64,000 nucleotides of DNA from Caulobacter segnis (GTDB lineage: Bacteria; Pseudomonadota; Alphaproteobacteria; Caulobacterales; Caulobacteraceae): the NCBI RefSeq assembly GCF_023935105.1, contig NZ_CP096040.1:4817001-4881000 (forward strand), in the 5' to 3' direction. The notes beneath the pieces are model-generated. The model was not told the origin of the DNA and searched no databases. It was given only the letters and a program-made list of their open reading frames with translations. This document shows positions 32,452 through 40,447 of the stretch, one piece after another (within the stretch, counting starts at the first letter, position 1; each line of letters opens with the position of its first letter). A program made the position numbers and the translations under genes.

Positions 32452-33132
32452 CTAGCGGCGCCTGAGCCAGGCGTCGTAGGCGTCCGACAGGTGGCCGACC
32501 TGGATCACCAGCGCCAGGACGACGAGCGCGAGCACGACGGACGCCAGCGCGGCCGCCAGGATCAGGATCAACCGCTCGGCTTTGGACCGGCCTTGCGGGG
32601 CAAATCGCGGCCGCTGGGCGAATGATCGCTCGCGGGCGTCAGAACGAAAGCGATGCAGATAATCTCGCGCATCAGATCGAGCGGAGACAGGTGGCAGCTC
32701 AAGAGCCGGGTGATTTTCAGCAAGTGCTGCACCGCCTCCTGCTCCGCCGGCGTGATCGCCAGGTCTTCGTAGATCGCTTCGAGGTCGCTCCAGCTGATCG
32801 CCGGAAAGGCTGGCACCATTTCCATCGGTTCGAACATGGAGATCTCCCTTGGCCATGGAATTGGCCGACGGCGAGGGTTCGAACGGAAGGGGGATCGGGC
32901 GCCCCTGGTACAAAATAGGTAGGCCCGCCTCACGCAGATGGACCACCAGCATCATGGCCGCCTGGCGGCGCGAGCCGGTCTGAAGCTTGCCCACGGCGCT
33001 GGCGATATGCTTGTCGACGGTGGCCTTTCGCAGGCTGAGATCGAAGGCGATCTCCTTGGACGACTTCAGCTGGGCCGCGCCCAGTAGGACGTCGTGCTCG
33101 CGCGGGGTCAGCTTGTCAAAGCGGCTCATCAT
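32452..33132 (-). CDS. LuxR-type HTH protein with C-terminal membrane helix (overlaps another gene)
   Basis: A 226-aa frame. Residues about 5-65 are a LuxR HTH (FDKLTPREHDVLLGAAQLKS, then KEIAFDLSLRKATVDKHIAS). Residues about 185-212 are a strong membrane helix (LILILAAALASVVLALVVLA) just before the stop. The middle ~85 codons have poor codon use and coincide with an 89-aa gene in another frame that has good codon use. Either a membrane-anchored regulator contains an overlapping gene, or two compensating shifts hide one longer protein, or a short regulator is followed by separate small genes. The HTH itself is secure; the C-terminal boundary is not. Confidence 0.6.
   Translation of the reverse strand: MMSRFDKLTPREHDVLLGAAQLKSSKEIAFDLSLRKATVDKHIASAVGKLQTGSRRQAAMMLVVHLREAGLPILYQGRPIPLPFEPSPSANSMAKGDLHVRTDGNGASLSGDQLERPRSDLRRPGDHAGGAGGGAALAENHPALELPPVSARSDARDYLHRFRSDARERSFAQRPRFAPQGRSKAERLILILAAALASVVLALVVLALVIQVGHLSDAYDAWLRRR
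32568..32837 (-). CDS. 89-aa hypothetical protein overlapping the LuxR-type gene
   Basis: It starts at ATG 32837 after AAGGGAG, seven bases upstream, and has strong GC preference at codon third positions. The protein is acidic then helical (AISWSDLEAIYEDLAITPAE; LLSCHLSPLDLMREIICIAF) with a charged tail. Family unknown. Its TGA overlaps a TTG (TTGA) that opens the membrane-helix frame of the LuxR-type gene, so that helix could also be a separate small protein. Confidence 0.6.
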   Translation of the reverse strand: MFEPMEMVPAFPAISWSDLEAIYEDLAITPAEQEAVQHLLKITRLLSCHLSPLDLMREIICIAFVLTPASDHSPSGRDLPRKAGPKPSG

Positions 33133-33252
33133 AAGCGCACCCACGCAACGCGAGGCGGACCAACCTCCGCGTAGACGTTATTAGCTCACGACAGGACGGG
33201 ACTTCGCAAGTCTTGGGCCCAGCCCTGCTCCCCTGGCCATCCTTGCCGCCCG

Positions 33253-33516
33253 CTAACGCAGCAGACGGCGGAAATCGGCTTCGGCGGCCGCCATCAGCGG
33301 CGCGGCCAGGGCTCGATCGCCAGGACCAAGGTTTCGTGAGAACGACGCTCCGTAGGTGGGCAAGGCCTGCTCGCCCTCCGGATAGGGCAGCCAGGCCAGA
33401 GCGCCGTCCAGATAGACGACCGCTTCGAGATGACCCGGATCGGTGTCCGAGATTTCGGCCCGGATCTCGAAGGTCCGGCCCGCATGCTCGAAGGTCTTGG
33501 AGGTCAGGAAAGGCAT
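33253..33516 (-). CDS. 87-aa hypothetical protein
   Basis: A compact protein that begins like a beta-sheet domain (KTFEHAGRTFEIRAEISDTD), continues VVYLDGALAWLPYPEGEQAL and ends in a helix (APLMAAAEADFRRLLR). Codon use is that of the host. No family is recognised and no membrane segment is present. The 250 bases upstream to 33767 contain no supported gene. Confidence 0.6.
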   Translation of the reverse strand: MPFLTSKTFEHAGRTFEIRAEISDTDPGHLEAVVYLDGALAWLPYPEGEQALPTYGASFSRNLGPGDRALAAPLMAAAEADFRRLLR

Positions 33517-33766
33517 GGGGACGTAGCCATCACATCAGGAGCGAGACGACGTCATGCCGGGAAAACAGCACCTTGAAGGCCCGGACAAACGCCGGCGCGT
33601 CCGTTCTGGCACAATCCAAGGTTTGGCGCCATAGCGATGCACGCCGATGACGTGCGCTTGAACCCAAAGCCAGTTTTGCGCGAAGCCGAACTATACCCAT
33701 CAGCCGCCGTACAGCGCGACTTGACCGCTCCGGCGCTTCGACGTCCCTTTCTTGCGGGAGGCGTTG

Positions 33767-34204
33767 ATGTCCCATTCGCCTATACAGACCCTGGGGCTGG
33801 TGCTGACCCCGATCGTCACGATTGTGGTGGTCTGGCGCGGCGGCGTGCCCGAACGGATCGCCGCCTTGGCCTCGCTCGTCGCCTTCCTGATCACGCCCCT
33901 GGCCCAGAAACTCAGTCATGGACGCTGGCCGCTGCCCGGCGTGGCGCTCGTTGACCTCGGTGTCTGTGTCCTGCTGATCGGCCTGGCGCTGCGCTATGAC
34001 CGCACGTGGCTGATCCTGACCGCCGGGGTCGAGCTGGCGACGGTGATGGCGCATCTGGGCATGATCCTGGACCCGACGTTGATGGCGCGGGGCTATGTGA
34101 TCTCGCTGTGGATCTTCTACTTCATCTTCCTGGCCGCCCTGAGCTGGAGTGTGGTGGAGGCCCGCGCCTTGCGAGCCGCTCATCGCTCCGAACCCGGCCC
34201 ATAG
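33767..34204 (+). CDS. 145-aa integral membrane protein
   Basis: GGGAGG precedes ATG 33767. Four hydrophobic helices are visible: LGLVLTPIVTIVVVW, RIAALASLVAFLITPLA, VALVDLGVCVLLIGLAL and YVISLWIFYFIFLAALSW. There are few conserved polar residues. The family is not recognised with certainty. Its end overlaps the convergent XRE gene by 25 bases. Confidence 0.7.
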   Translation: MSHSPIQTLGLVLTPIVTIVVVWRGGVPERIAALASLVAFLITPLAQKLSHGRWPLPGVALVDLGVCVLLIGLALRYDRTWLILTAGVELATVMAHLGMILDPTLMARGYVISLWIFYFIFLAALSWSVVEARALRAAHRSEPGP

Positions 34205-34668
34205 CCGGCTGCGACCGGCTCGGCGCGCTCGGCGGGAGGTTCCGACGTTGGCTCGACATCACCCAGCTTGACCAGGGCCTGGGCGACGTCGACCAACGGC
34301 GCGCGCAGGGCCGGCGGCAGGCGCAGGAACGCCTCGGCCAAGCCAAGCCCCCCGGTGGTGTTCACCAGCACGTCGACGCCCGGCGCCTGGGCCGGATCGG
34401 CGGGCCCCGGCAGGACGCCGCGTTGATCGTCGCTCGGCGCGCCGTCGAACAGCGCCCCAACCGGCACGTCGAACAGCGCGGCGATCCTGTGCAGCATCGA
34501 GGCGCTGATCCGGTTCGCGGCGGTCTCGTACTTCTGGATCTGCTGGAAGCTGACGCCCAGATGTCGAGACAGTTCCAGCTGGCTCAGGTCGCGCAGGCGC
34601 CGCAACGCCCGCACGCGGGCACCGACGAAAACGTCGACCGGGTCGCGCTCGTCCTGAATGTCAGCCAT
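34180..34668 (-). CDS. XRE-family transcriptional regulator (fourth paralogue)
   Basis: A 162-aa protein with an HTH at about residues 13-70: DLSQLELSRHLGVSFQQIQK, then YETAANRISASMLHRIAAL. It shares VSFQQ[VI]QKYE-x(3)-NRISAS with the XRE gene at 7475, so these are paralogues 27 kb apart. A Pro/Ala-rich linker leads to a helical tail (ALRAPLVDVAQALVKL). It lies just downstream of the nucleotidyltransferase-HEPN gene on the same strand and could regulate it. Confidence 0.85.
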   Translation of the reverse strand: MADIQDERDPVDVFVGARVRALRRLRDLSQLELSRHLGVSFQQIQKYETAANRISASMLHRIAALFDVPVGALFDGAPSDDQRGVLPGPADPAQAPGVDVLVNTTGGLGLAEAFLRLPPALRAPLVDVAQALVKLGDVEPTSEPPAERAEPVAAGYGPGSER

Positions 34669-34755
34669 CGGAATCTCCCTGGTGTCCTCACGCCTCCCCG
34701 GTCAAAACCGGGCAGTCCGCAGGCGCTGACACAGCGGGATTCAGACGAGAAACAA

Positions 34756-35751
34756 TTAGGTGCTCGCGGCCTCCTGAAGCGCTTTCAGGCGCGCCTGGCA
34801 AAGCTCCTGAACCAGAGCCTGGAGCCGTTCGACGCGCCCCTGGATCCACGCCAACTCCTCGGCGGTGATCTTGTAGTGCGGCGAATAGCGCGCCTTGACG
34901 TAAGCGGCCCGCAAGAGCTCGAAGCAGCGCTTGTGGAACTTCGTGTCGGTTGGCCAGACCTCGGCCAAGCGCGGATCAAGCGGTTCCGCCAAGCCGCGCA
35001 GGCGCACGAGGTTGTGGGACTTGGGCGCGTAAAGCGAAACGACCAGAAGCAGGCAATTGTAGAAATGTTCAGCCGCCTGGTGAAAGGAAAACGCCGCAAG
35101 CTTCGGGTGACCTTCGCCCAGGTAGAAACGCGCTCCAGCCACCGATGCGCTGGCGGGCCCGAACCATTCGTCGTAGTAGCCCTGAGCTTCAGCCAGAGCA
35201 GTTTCTGGGGCGAGAGCTTGAGGTTCGGCCAGCGGTCGACCTGGCTCTTCAAACAACACGACGCCATCGCGCACGATATCGGTGAAGAAGTACCGCCCCA
35301 GCCGTAGCTGCTCGTTCACGTCGTCGAGGTCATGGACGATGAAATTGACGGGGGTGCGCAAGCGCTGGCCGGCCGAGAGTTCGTCGAGCAGGCGCTTCTC
35401 GGCGCCCTCCCAAAACTCCAGGGTGTCGGCCAGCTTTTCCTGATCGACGACCACGAGCAGGTCGTAGTCCGAAAAATAGCGCCCGACCGGGTCCTCGACC
35501 CAATCGCCTCGCGCGTAGGATCCGAACAGAATGATCTTGAGGATCTTGCCCTGCCCCAGAGCGCCCGAGCGCTTGGCGACCTCCTCGGCAAAGCCCTCTT
35601 TGAGGATCTCCGCCACGAAGGCCAGCTCGCGCTGCTTTCCCGCCGGCAGATGGTCGAGGGTCGTTGCCATGCCCGCTGTCTCACCCGCCGCCCGCCGCAT
35701 GGCAAGCGCTTCCTCGGCGCGCGCGGCGCGATGATGCTCGGGCTTGGTCAT
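34756..35751 (-). CDS. Nucleotidyltransferase-HEPN fusion protein
   Basis: A 331-aa protein; an alternative ATG at 35670 gives 304 aa. Residues about 70-105 hold the minimal nucleotidyltransferase motif: ILFGSYARGDW and the metal pair in SDYDLLVVV. Residues about 205-325 are a HEPN domain (FSFHQAAEHFYNCLLLVVSL) with RYSPHY near its end; the R-x3-H spacing is shorter than the usual R-x4-6-H. Separate MNT and HEPN proteins form an antitoxin/toxin pair, and here both are in one chain. It lies next to a restriction-modification pair, so a defence role is plausible but not shown. Confidence 0.8.
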   Translation of the reverse strand: MTKPEHHRAARAEEALAMRRAAGETAGMATTLDHLPAGKQRELAFVAEILKEGFAEEVAKRSGALGQGKILKIILFGSYARGDWVEDPVGRYFSDYDLLVVVDQEKLADTLEFWEGAEKRLLDELSAGQRLRTPVNFIVHDLDDVNEQLRLGRYFFTDIVRDGVVLFEEPGRPLAEPQALAPETALAEAQGYYDEWFGPASASVAGARFYLGEGHPKLAAFSFHQAAEHFYNCLLLVVSLYAPKSHNLVRLRGLAEPLDPRLAEVWPTDTKFHKRCFELLRAAYVKARYSPHYKITAEELAWIQGRVERLQALVQELCQARLKALQEAAST

Positions 35752-36006
35752 TCACTCGACTCGAGACGGCGGGAACAATACCGAAACAGAGTCTACACGT
35801 AGAGGTTGGAAGGCGCCAGCAACTTGCGCCATGCCGCCCAGGCCGCAAACGGAAAACTCCTATAGTTCAGCATCTAGGGTCAGCAAGTCCGTGGCCTCCG
35901 ACATGACGTGAAACGAACCGAACTCTGCTGGCCTTCGGCGTTCGAGAAGGTCCATCCCAGCGGATCACGGATTGAGGCGCACGTCGGCGAGCGCGCTCGA
36001 CGCTGG

Positions 36007-36052
36007 CAAAATCCCCTCGCCCCTGGACGCCAGCGTTCGGAGTGGTGAGGGG
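36007..36052 (-). terminator. Terminator-like hairpin after the specificity-subunit gene
   Basis: On the minus strand CCCCTC (36052-36047) pairs with GAGGGG (36018-36013) and is followed by ATTTTG. It lies 35 bases after the hsdS stop. An alternative stem CGCTGGC/GCCAGCG (36001-36035) overlaps it. The remainder of 35752-36087 shows no gene. Confidence 0.45.
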
Positions 36053-36087
36053 GCGAAGCCGCCGGAAACAGGCGGATCCGCCCGCCA

Positions 36088-37461
36088 CTAGTCGGCGAGC
36101 GACTCGGTGACCTCATCTGGAAGGCCGAGATTGGTCGAGACGCTAGCGTCGCCATAAATGGCCGTCTCGAACACCCGCCACGCCTCGCGCCGGATTTCCA
36201 GGGCCTGCGCGCGGCAACCGGAGGCGGCCGATTGAGAGGCCGATAGGTCCCCGACCAACGCAGCTTGCACCTCAAGGTCAGTTGGCATCGGAAAGGTCAG
36301 TCCCAAAAGCGAGGGTTTGGAGATATTTTTCATGGTCGGCGAGGAGCCCGTCAGTTGGCCCTCGATCTGTTCGCGAACTAAAGGCGTCTTCAGCACCGCG
36401 GCCAGGAAGTCGAAGCGCGCCGGTGCGCCGGGAAGAGGAAGGGCGCGGAAGATCTTGTCGCACAGCATGAGGCGGCCGGGCGTATCGTCGACAAAGACTG
36501 TGGCCCCCACCAATCGCGCGATGTTTGCGCGGCCGATTAAAAGGTCGCCCTGCTGGATCTCGAGCGCCGGCCGAGGCTTCAGAGTGTCAGGCAGGGCCTT
36601 GTTCTGGCGCGGGTTATAGATCCCCGTTGAAACAGCCCCGACCTTCAGGACGCCCCATTCGCCTTCCGCCGCCGGCCGGGGATGGCACTTGGGGCTCCAG
36701 CCGTTCTCGAGATCGGCGATCACGTCTTCCAGCGCCACGATGGGATAGGGGCTGGGCGGCGGCTCGGCGCCGGCGACGCGACGCAGGACCGCTTCGTGGC
36801 TCCAACGGTCAAGATCCGAGAAGCGGGCGACGAACAATGGACGATCGGGCAGTGCGGGCGAGGCCACGATGCCAAGAGCCGTTTCGAACCGGCGCACCCC
36901 CTCCGCCTCCTTGGCGGCCGCTTCCTTCTCGAGCGCCTGGGCCTGGCCAAGCGCTTCGCGATACTTGCCAACAATCGCACGTTGCTCGCCAAGGCTGGGT
37001 CGTGGCACGCGCAGTGAGCGGAAGGCTTCCGGAGAGACCCGCTTTCGCCCACTGGTGCCGCTGGCCTTTTGGCGAAGATCCGAGATGAAGTGGCCCGTAC
37101 GGAGGACCAGTTTCAGATACTCCGCGTCGAGCGCCTCCGGGTTCGGGGTGTGAACAGGGTATTCCGCGGTGACGACCGCTGCGCCGATGGTGTCTGGAAT
37201 GACGCCGATCGCGCCCAGGCGAGCGTCGATCTTCGAGAACACGATGTCTCCGGGATATCCAACGAACATCGCACCCTGGAAGGGCTCATCGCGTTCGCGA
37301 ACGGAGATCTCCCCTGTCAGGTGGACGGTGATCGGCGTTAGGTCCGAAAACTTTTCGGCGCTTGTCGATTGTAGACGCGGGGTGACCAGCGCCTCGATGG
37401 GCGCGAGCGGGAACACGCTTGCCTGGGCCGCCAATACCTCGTGCGCGGCCCAATTTTCCAT
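36088..37461 (-). CDS. hsdS: Restriction-modification specificity (S) subunit
   Basis: A 457-aa protein with two target-recognition modules. The first half contains VGYPGDIVFSKIDARLGAIG, SGTSGRKRVSPEAFRSLRVP and the coiled coil EQRAIVGKYREALGQAQALE. The second half contains LENGWSPKC, ISKPSLLGLTFPMP and a closing helix. ATG 37461 follows GGGGGAG and lies 17 bases after the methylase/nuclease stop. It sets the DNA sequence recognised by the enzyme encoded just upstream. The two halves imply a bipartite recognition site. Confidence 0.85.
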   Translation of the reverse strand: MENWAAHEVLAAQASVFPLAPIEALVTPRLQSTSAEKFSDLTPITVHLTGEISVRERDEPFQGAMFVGYPGDIVFSKIDARLGAIGVIPDTIGAAVVTAEYPVHTPNPEALDAEYLKLVLRTGHFISDLRQKASGTSGRKRVSPEAFRSLRVPRPSLGEQRAIVGKYREALGQAQALEKEAAAKEAEGVRRFETALGIVASPALPDRPLFVARFSDLDRWSHEAVLRRVAGAEPPPSPYPIVALEDVIADLENGWSPKCHPRPAAEGEWGVLKVGAVSTGIYNPRQNKALPDTLKPRPALEIQQGDLLIGRANIARLVGATVFVDDTPGRLMLCDKIFRALPLPGAPARFDFLAAVLKTPLVREQIEGQLTGSSPTMKNISKPSLLGLTFPMPTDLEVQAALVGDLSASQSAASGCRAQALEIRREAWRVFETAIYGDASVSTNLGLPDEVTESLAD

Positions 37462-37478
37462 CTCCCCCCACTGCCGGA

Positions 37479-39944
37479 TCAGGCAGCGGGGGGCGCTTGA
37501 AAATCCGGCAGGTCCTCCGCTTTCGCACCCGCGCCTGTCCATGCCCGAAACGCACGCCACGCCTTGAGCACCTGCGGCAGGTCGTTGGCCACTCCCTGCC
37601 CGGTGTCGCCCGTCGAGCTAATCCCCACGCCCTTGGGCGCAGCAAGAAACACGGGATAGTCGAAGGCGGCGCGGACGTGCGCCCATAGCGCCGCGGTGTG
37701 CCCGGCGTCGATCCTGCGCAAGTCGCGGGCCAGGGCGCTCGAGGCGTCCGCGGCGGCCGCCTTGGCCGGGCCGATCCAAGCTGCCTGCAGCGCCGCCTTT
37801 GCCGCGCGAATCTTCTTGGCGTCGGCGCCGTCATTGCGCCAGCGGACAGGTTCGAGACGCGAAGGCGCGGCCATGCGAGGATAGGCCGGCACTGGCCCGG
37901 CCTTCCAGCTAGGTCCGATCGGCTCGACGCCGAGGGCCGCCAGCGTCGCGATCGCCTCGGCGACGTCTGGGTTCGAGCCGGTGATGATCGCCTGTCGCGC
38001 AGCCATGCAAGCCGCGTCGCGCTCGGCCGCGAAGGTCGCGTCCAAGGCGGCGTGGGCGGCGTCCCAGGCGGCCTGCCAGGCGGTCTCGTCTTCCGACGTG
38101 AAGCGGCGCAGCGTCACGACCGAGCACTTCACCGACGCCTTGCTGGACCGGAAGGTTTCCTCGGGGAGGCTGACCACGGCCAGAAGCTTGGCGCGCCCCT
38201 CACACCAGCGCCGCAGCCAGTTGAGCGATGGATTGTTCAGATTGCCATCGGGCAGGACGATGTTCAGGAGCCCACCCGGCTTCAGCAGGCTCAGGCAGCG
38301 CTCGACGAAAATGACCTCGGTGTCGCGGCTGGCCTTGTCTCGCCCGATCTCGAACAGGTCAAGCACAGGCGTTCGCGCTTCCTGTGCTGCGCTGAGCCGG
38401 GCGTGGTTTTCCGACCACGCCTCGCCGTAGCGTTCGCGATGCTGGGCAATTCGCCCCGCATCAGTGGTAATGGAGGTCTCGTCGCTGTCGCCAAGGCGCT
38501 GGTCGCGCCCTACCGCCGAGCCGAACGGCGGGTTTGTCACGATCAGATCGAAGCGGTCCGGGAAAATACCGTTCACGTCGACGAGGCCGTCGTGGTGATG
38601 AATCCCGCCATGCCCGTCACCGTGCATGATCATGTTCATCTTGGCCGTGCGCGCGGCGCGCGGCTCGGCGTCGGCGCCATAGATGCAGTTCCATGCAAGA
38701 CGGCCAAGGCGCGTGTCGACCGGCCGGTTATCGTCAGTCGACGGCAGCAGTTCGCGGTTGATCTCGATAAAGGCCGCCTTGATGGCGTCCGCTTCGACCT
38801 CCGGGTCAAGGCCCTGCCCTTCGATTTGGGCGCGCCTTGCATCCTTCTGCGCCTGGAGATCGGCCTCTATGTCGGCGCGGACGTGCTCGAATGCGCGAAT
38901 GAGGAAGCCGCCGGAGCCGGCTGCGGGATCGCAAACGAGCTGGCCTTCCTGCGGATCGACCATGTCCACCATGAAATCGACGACAGGGCGGGGCGTGAAG
39001 AACTGGCCCAGTTCACCGCGAAAGGTCGCGCCTAGGAATTTCTCGAAAGCGATGCCTTTGACGTCGTCGCCGGTCTTGGCGAGGTCGAAGGCTTGCAGCG
39101 TCTCGACGATGCGCCGGAATGTCGCCTCGGAAATGTCGAGCGTGTCCTTCTCCGTGAAGAGATTGTCGGCCCGATAGAAGTTCTTGGTCTGATCGAAGAG
39201 CTGTTGGTGCACCGGCAGATCACCGGGCAGGGCAAGCTTCTTACGGTTGTCGAGATAAGCTGTCGTGAAGGTGCCGTGAAGACCAGACCGCTCCACGAAC
39301 ATCTTAATGAACAGCACCTTGGAGATGGCGTCGAACGCCGCCGTTGGGTCCTTTTTGTGGACGTCGCGAATGATGTCGTGGCTGGTCTGCAACAAGCGCG
39401 TGAACTCGGCGCGGTTGAAGGCGCGCTGGGTTTCCTTGATCGCCTTGATGCGCTTTGCGTCGCCCCAGTCGGACGCCGAGGGGATGCGAACGACCGACTT
39501 GAACTTGCCAGGAGCGGCTGGAACGACTTCAAAAGGCTCGGTGAACCGGCGATTATGTGCGACGAAAAACTCAGCGCCCATCGAGCGGGCATAGCTTTCG
39601 CCCTGGTAGTAGTCCTTCAGATTGAGGCTGACGCTCTCGGCCTTACATTCGACGACGATCTTCGGCGAGGCGCCATGAATCTTGTCGGTCGCCGAGCCCC
39701 AGACGACGATGTCGGCGCGCACCGATTTCGTGCCGGATTGGGTGCGTAGCTCCTGGCCCATCTGCGCTAGATCATAACCCAGTACGACATGGAGATGCCG
39801 TACGAACTCTTGCCGAACCTCCTCTTCCGGCTTGCCCGTCAGGTCCCGCCACTCGTGCTTTAGCGGGGCCCAGACGAGTGCGCCGGAGCGGTGCAGGTCA
39901 TCGCTTGGAAATGGAGTGGCAGGCGGCGCGGGCATCTTTGGCAT
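37479..39944 (-). CDS. Fused nuclease/N6-adenine methylase restriction-modification protein
   Basis: An 821-aa protein. Residues about 35-135 are an HsdR_N-like PD-(D/E)xK nuclease (Asp78 in SVRADIVVW; Glu99 and Lys101 in KIVVECKAE). Residues about 185-600 are an N6-adenine methylase: FTPRPVVDFMVDMV, SAM motif I DPAAGSGGFL (339-348) and catalytic NPPF (471-474). The C-terminal ~200 residues are unassigned. Nuclease and methylase in one chain plus a separate S subunit is the BcgI-like (type IIB) plan. No HsdR translocase gene is next to it, so classical type I cleavage is unlikely. Confidence 0.85.
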   Translation of the reverse strand: MPKMPAPPATPFPSDDLHRSGALVWAPLKHEWRDLTGKPEEEVRQEFVRHLHVVLGYDLAQMGQELRTQSGTKSVRADIVVWGSATDKIHGASPKIVVECKAESVSLNLKDYYQGESYARSMGAEFFVAHNRRFTEPFEVVPAAPGKFKSVVRIPSASDWGDAKRIKAIKETQRAFNRAEFTRLLQTSHDIIRDVHKKDPTAAFDAISKVLFIKMFVERSGLHGTFTTAYLDNRKKLALPGDLPVHQQLFDQTKNFYRADNLFTEKDTLDISEATFRRIVETLQAFDLAKTGDDVKGIAFEKFLGATFRGELGQFFTPRPVVDFMVDMVDPQEGQLVCDPAAGSGGFLIRAFEHVRADIEADLQAQKDARRAQIEGQGLDPEVEADAIKAAFIEINRELLPSTDDNRPVDTRLGRLAWNCIYGADAEPRAARTAKMNMIMHGDGHGGIHHHDGLVDVNGIFPDRFDLIVTNPPFGSAVGRDQRLGDSDETSITTDAGRIAQHRERYGEAWSENHARLSAAQEARTPVLDLFEIGRDKASRDTEVIFVERCLSLLKPGGLLNIVLPDGNLNNPSLNWLRRWCEGRAKLLAVVSLPEETFRSSKASVKCSVVTLRRFTSEDETAWQAAWDAAHAALDATFAAERDAACMAARQAIITGSNPDVAEAIATLAALGVEPIGPSWKAGPVPAYPRMAAPSRLEPVRWRNDGADAKKIRAAKAALQAAWIGPAKAAAADASSALARDLRRIDAGHTAALWAHVRAAFDYPVFLAAPKGVGISSTGDTGQGVANDLPQVLKAWRAFRAWTGAGAKAEDLPDFQAPPAA

Positions 39945-40447
39945 ATGCGTCTGTAGCTGACCCCAAATGCGATTTCAGCCCGAAAACGTCGCCAAGCAGC
40001 GCTTGCCGCTAACTAGCTTTTGGCTTCGTCGACGGGCTCTGCGCGTCGCACGTCCAGGAACGGCCATCGCACCGGTCCAGCGGCCTGAAGGCCAGGGGGC
40101 AGGCTTGGAGCGGCCGGATCAACGGCTGCCCCGAGCCGAGCAACAGAGCGCTGGGCTTGCCGACCACCTGCTCGCCGCCCGCGCCGTCGACGATGGCCTC
40201 GCCACCCAGGATCGTTAGATCGAGCAGGTCTTCCCGAAGCCGCGCATTGGAGGATCATTGTCGATGCCATCCCGTCGTGGGTCCCCAAGACGCGCCGGGC
40301 CGGAATTGCTGGGCTCTGAAGCTATCTTCACCATATCGGCAGCGATCCTAGGCCTGCACCTTGGCATGCGCCTTGCGACGCCTGGTCGCGCCGAAAGAGG
40401 CACAACTCGCAATAGATTTCGTGATGCAAAGCCGCCATCTTGCGCGC
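39945..40447. other. Intergenic stretch with a possible gene fragment
   Basis: About 500 bases. On the minus strand, about 40245-40017, one frame has host-like codons and reads REDLLDLTILGGEAIVDGAG, ending at a stop, but it has no start codon and I recognise no family. It may be the tail of a lost gene. The rest should hold divergent promoters for the restriction-modification pair and the EAL-like gene. Confidence 0.35.

Noticed and set aside
34006..35307. 433-codon plus-strand frame across the XRE and HEPN genes
   Set aside because: Covers two well-supported minus-strand genes and shows no domain.
37698..39035. 445-codon plus-strand frame opposite the methylase gene
   Set aside because: Antisense shadow of the strongly supported restriction-modification gene; no domain seen.
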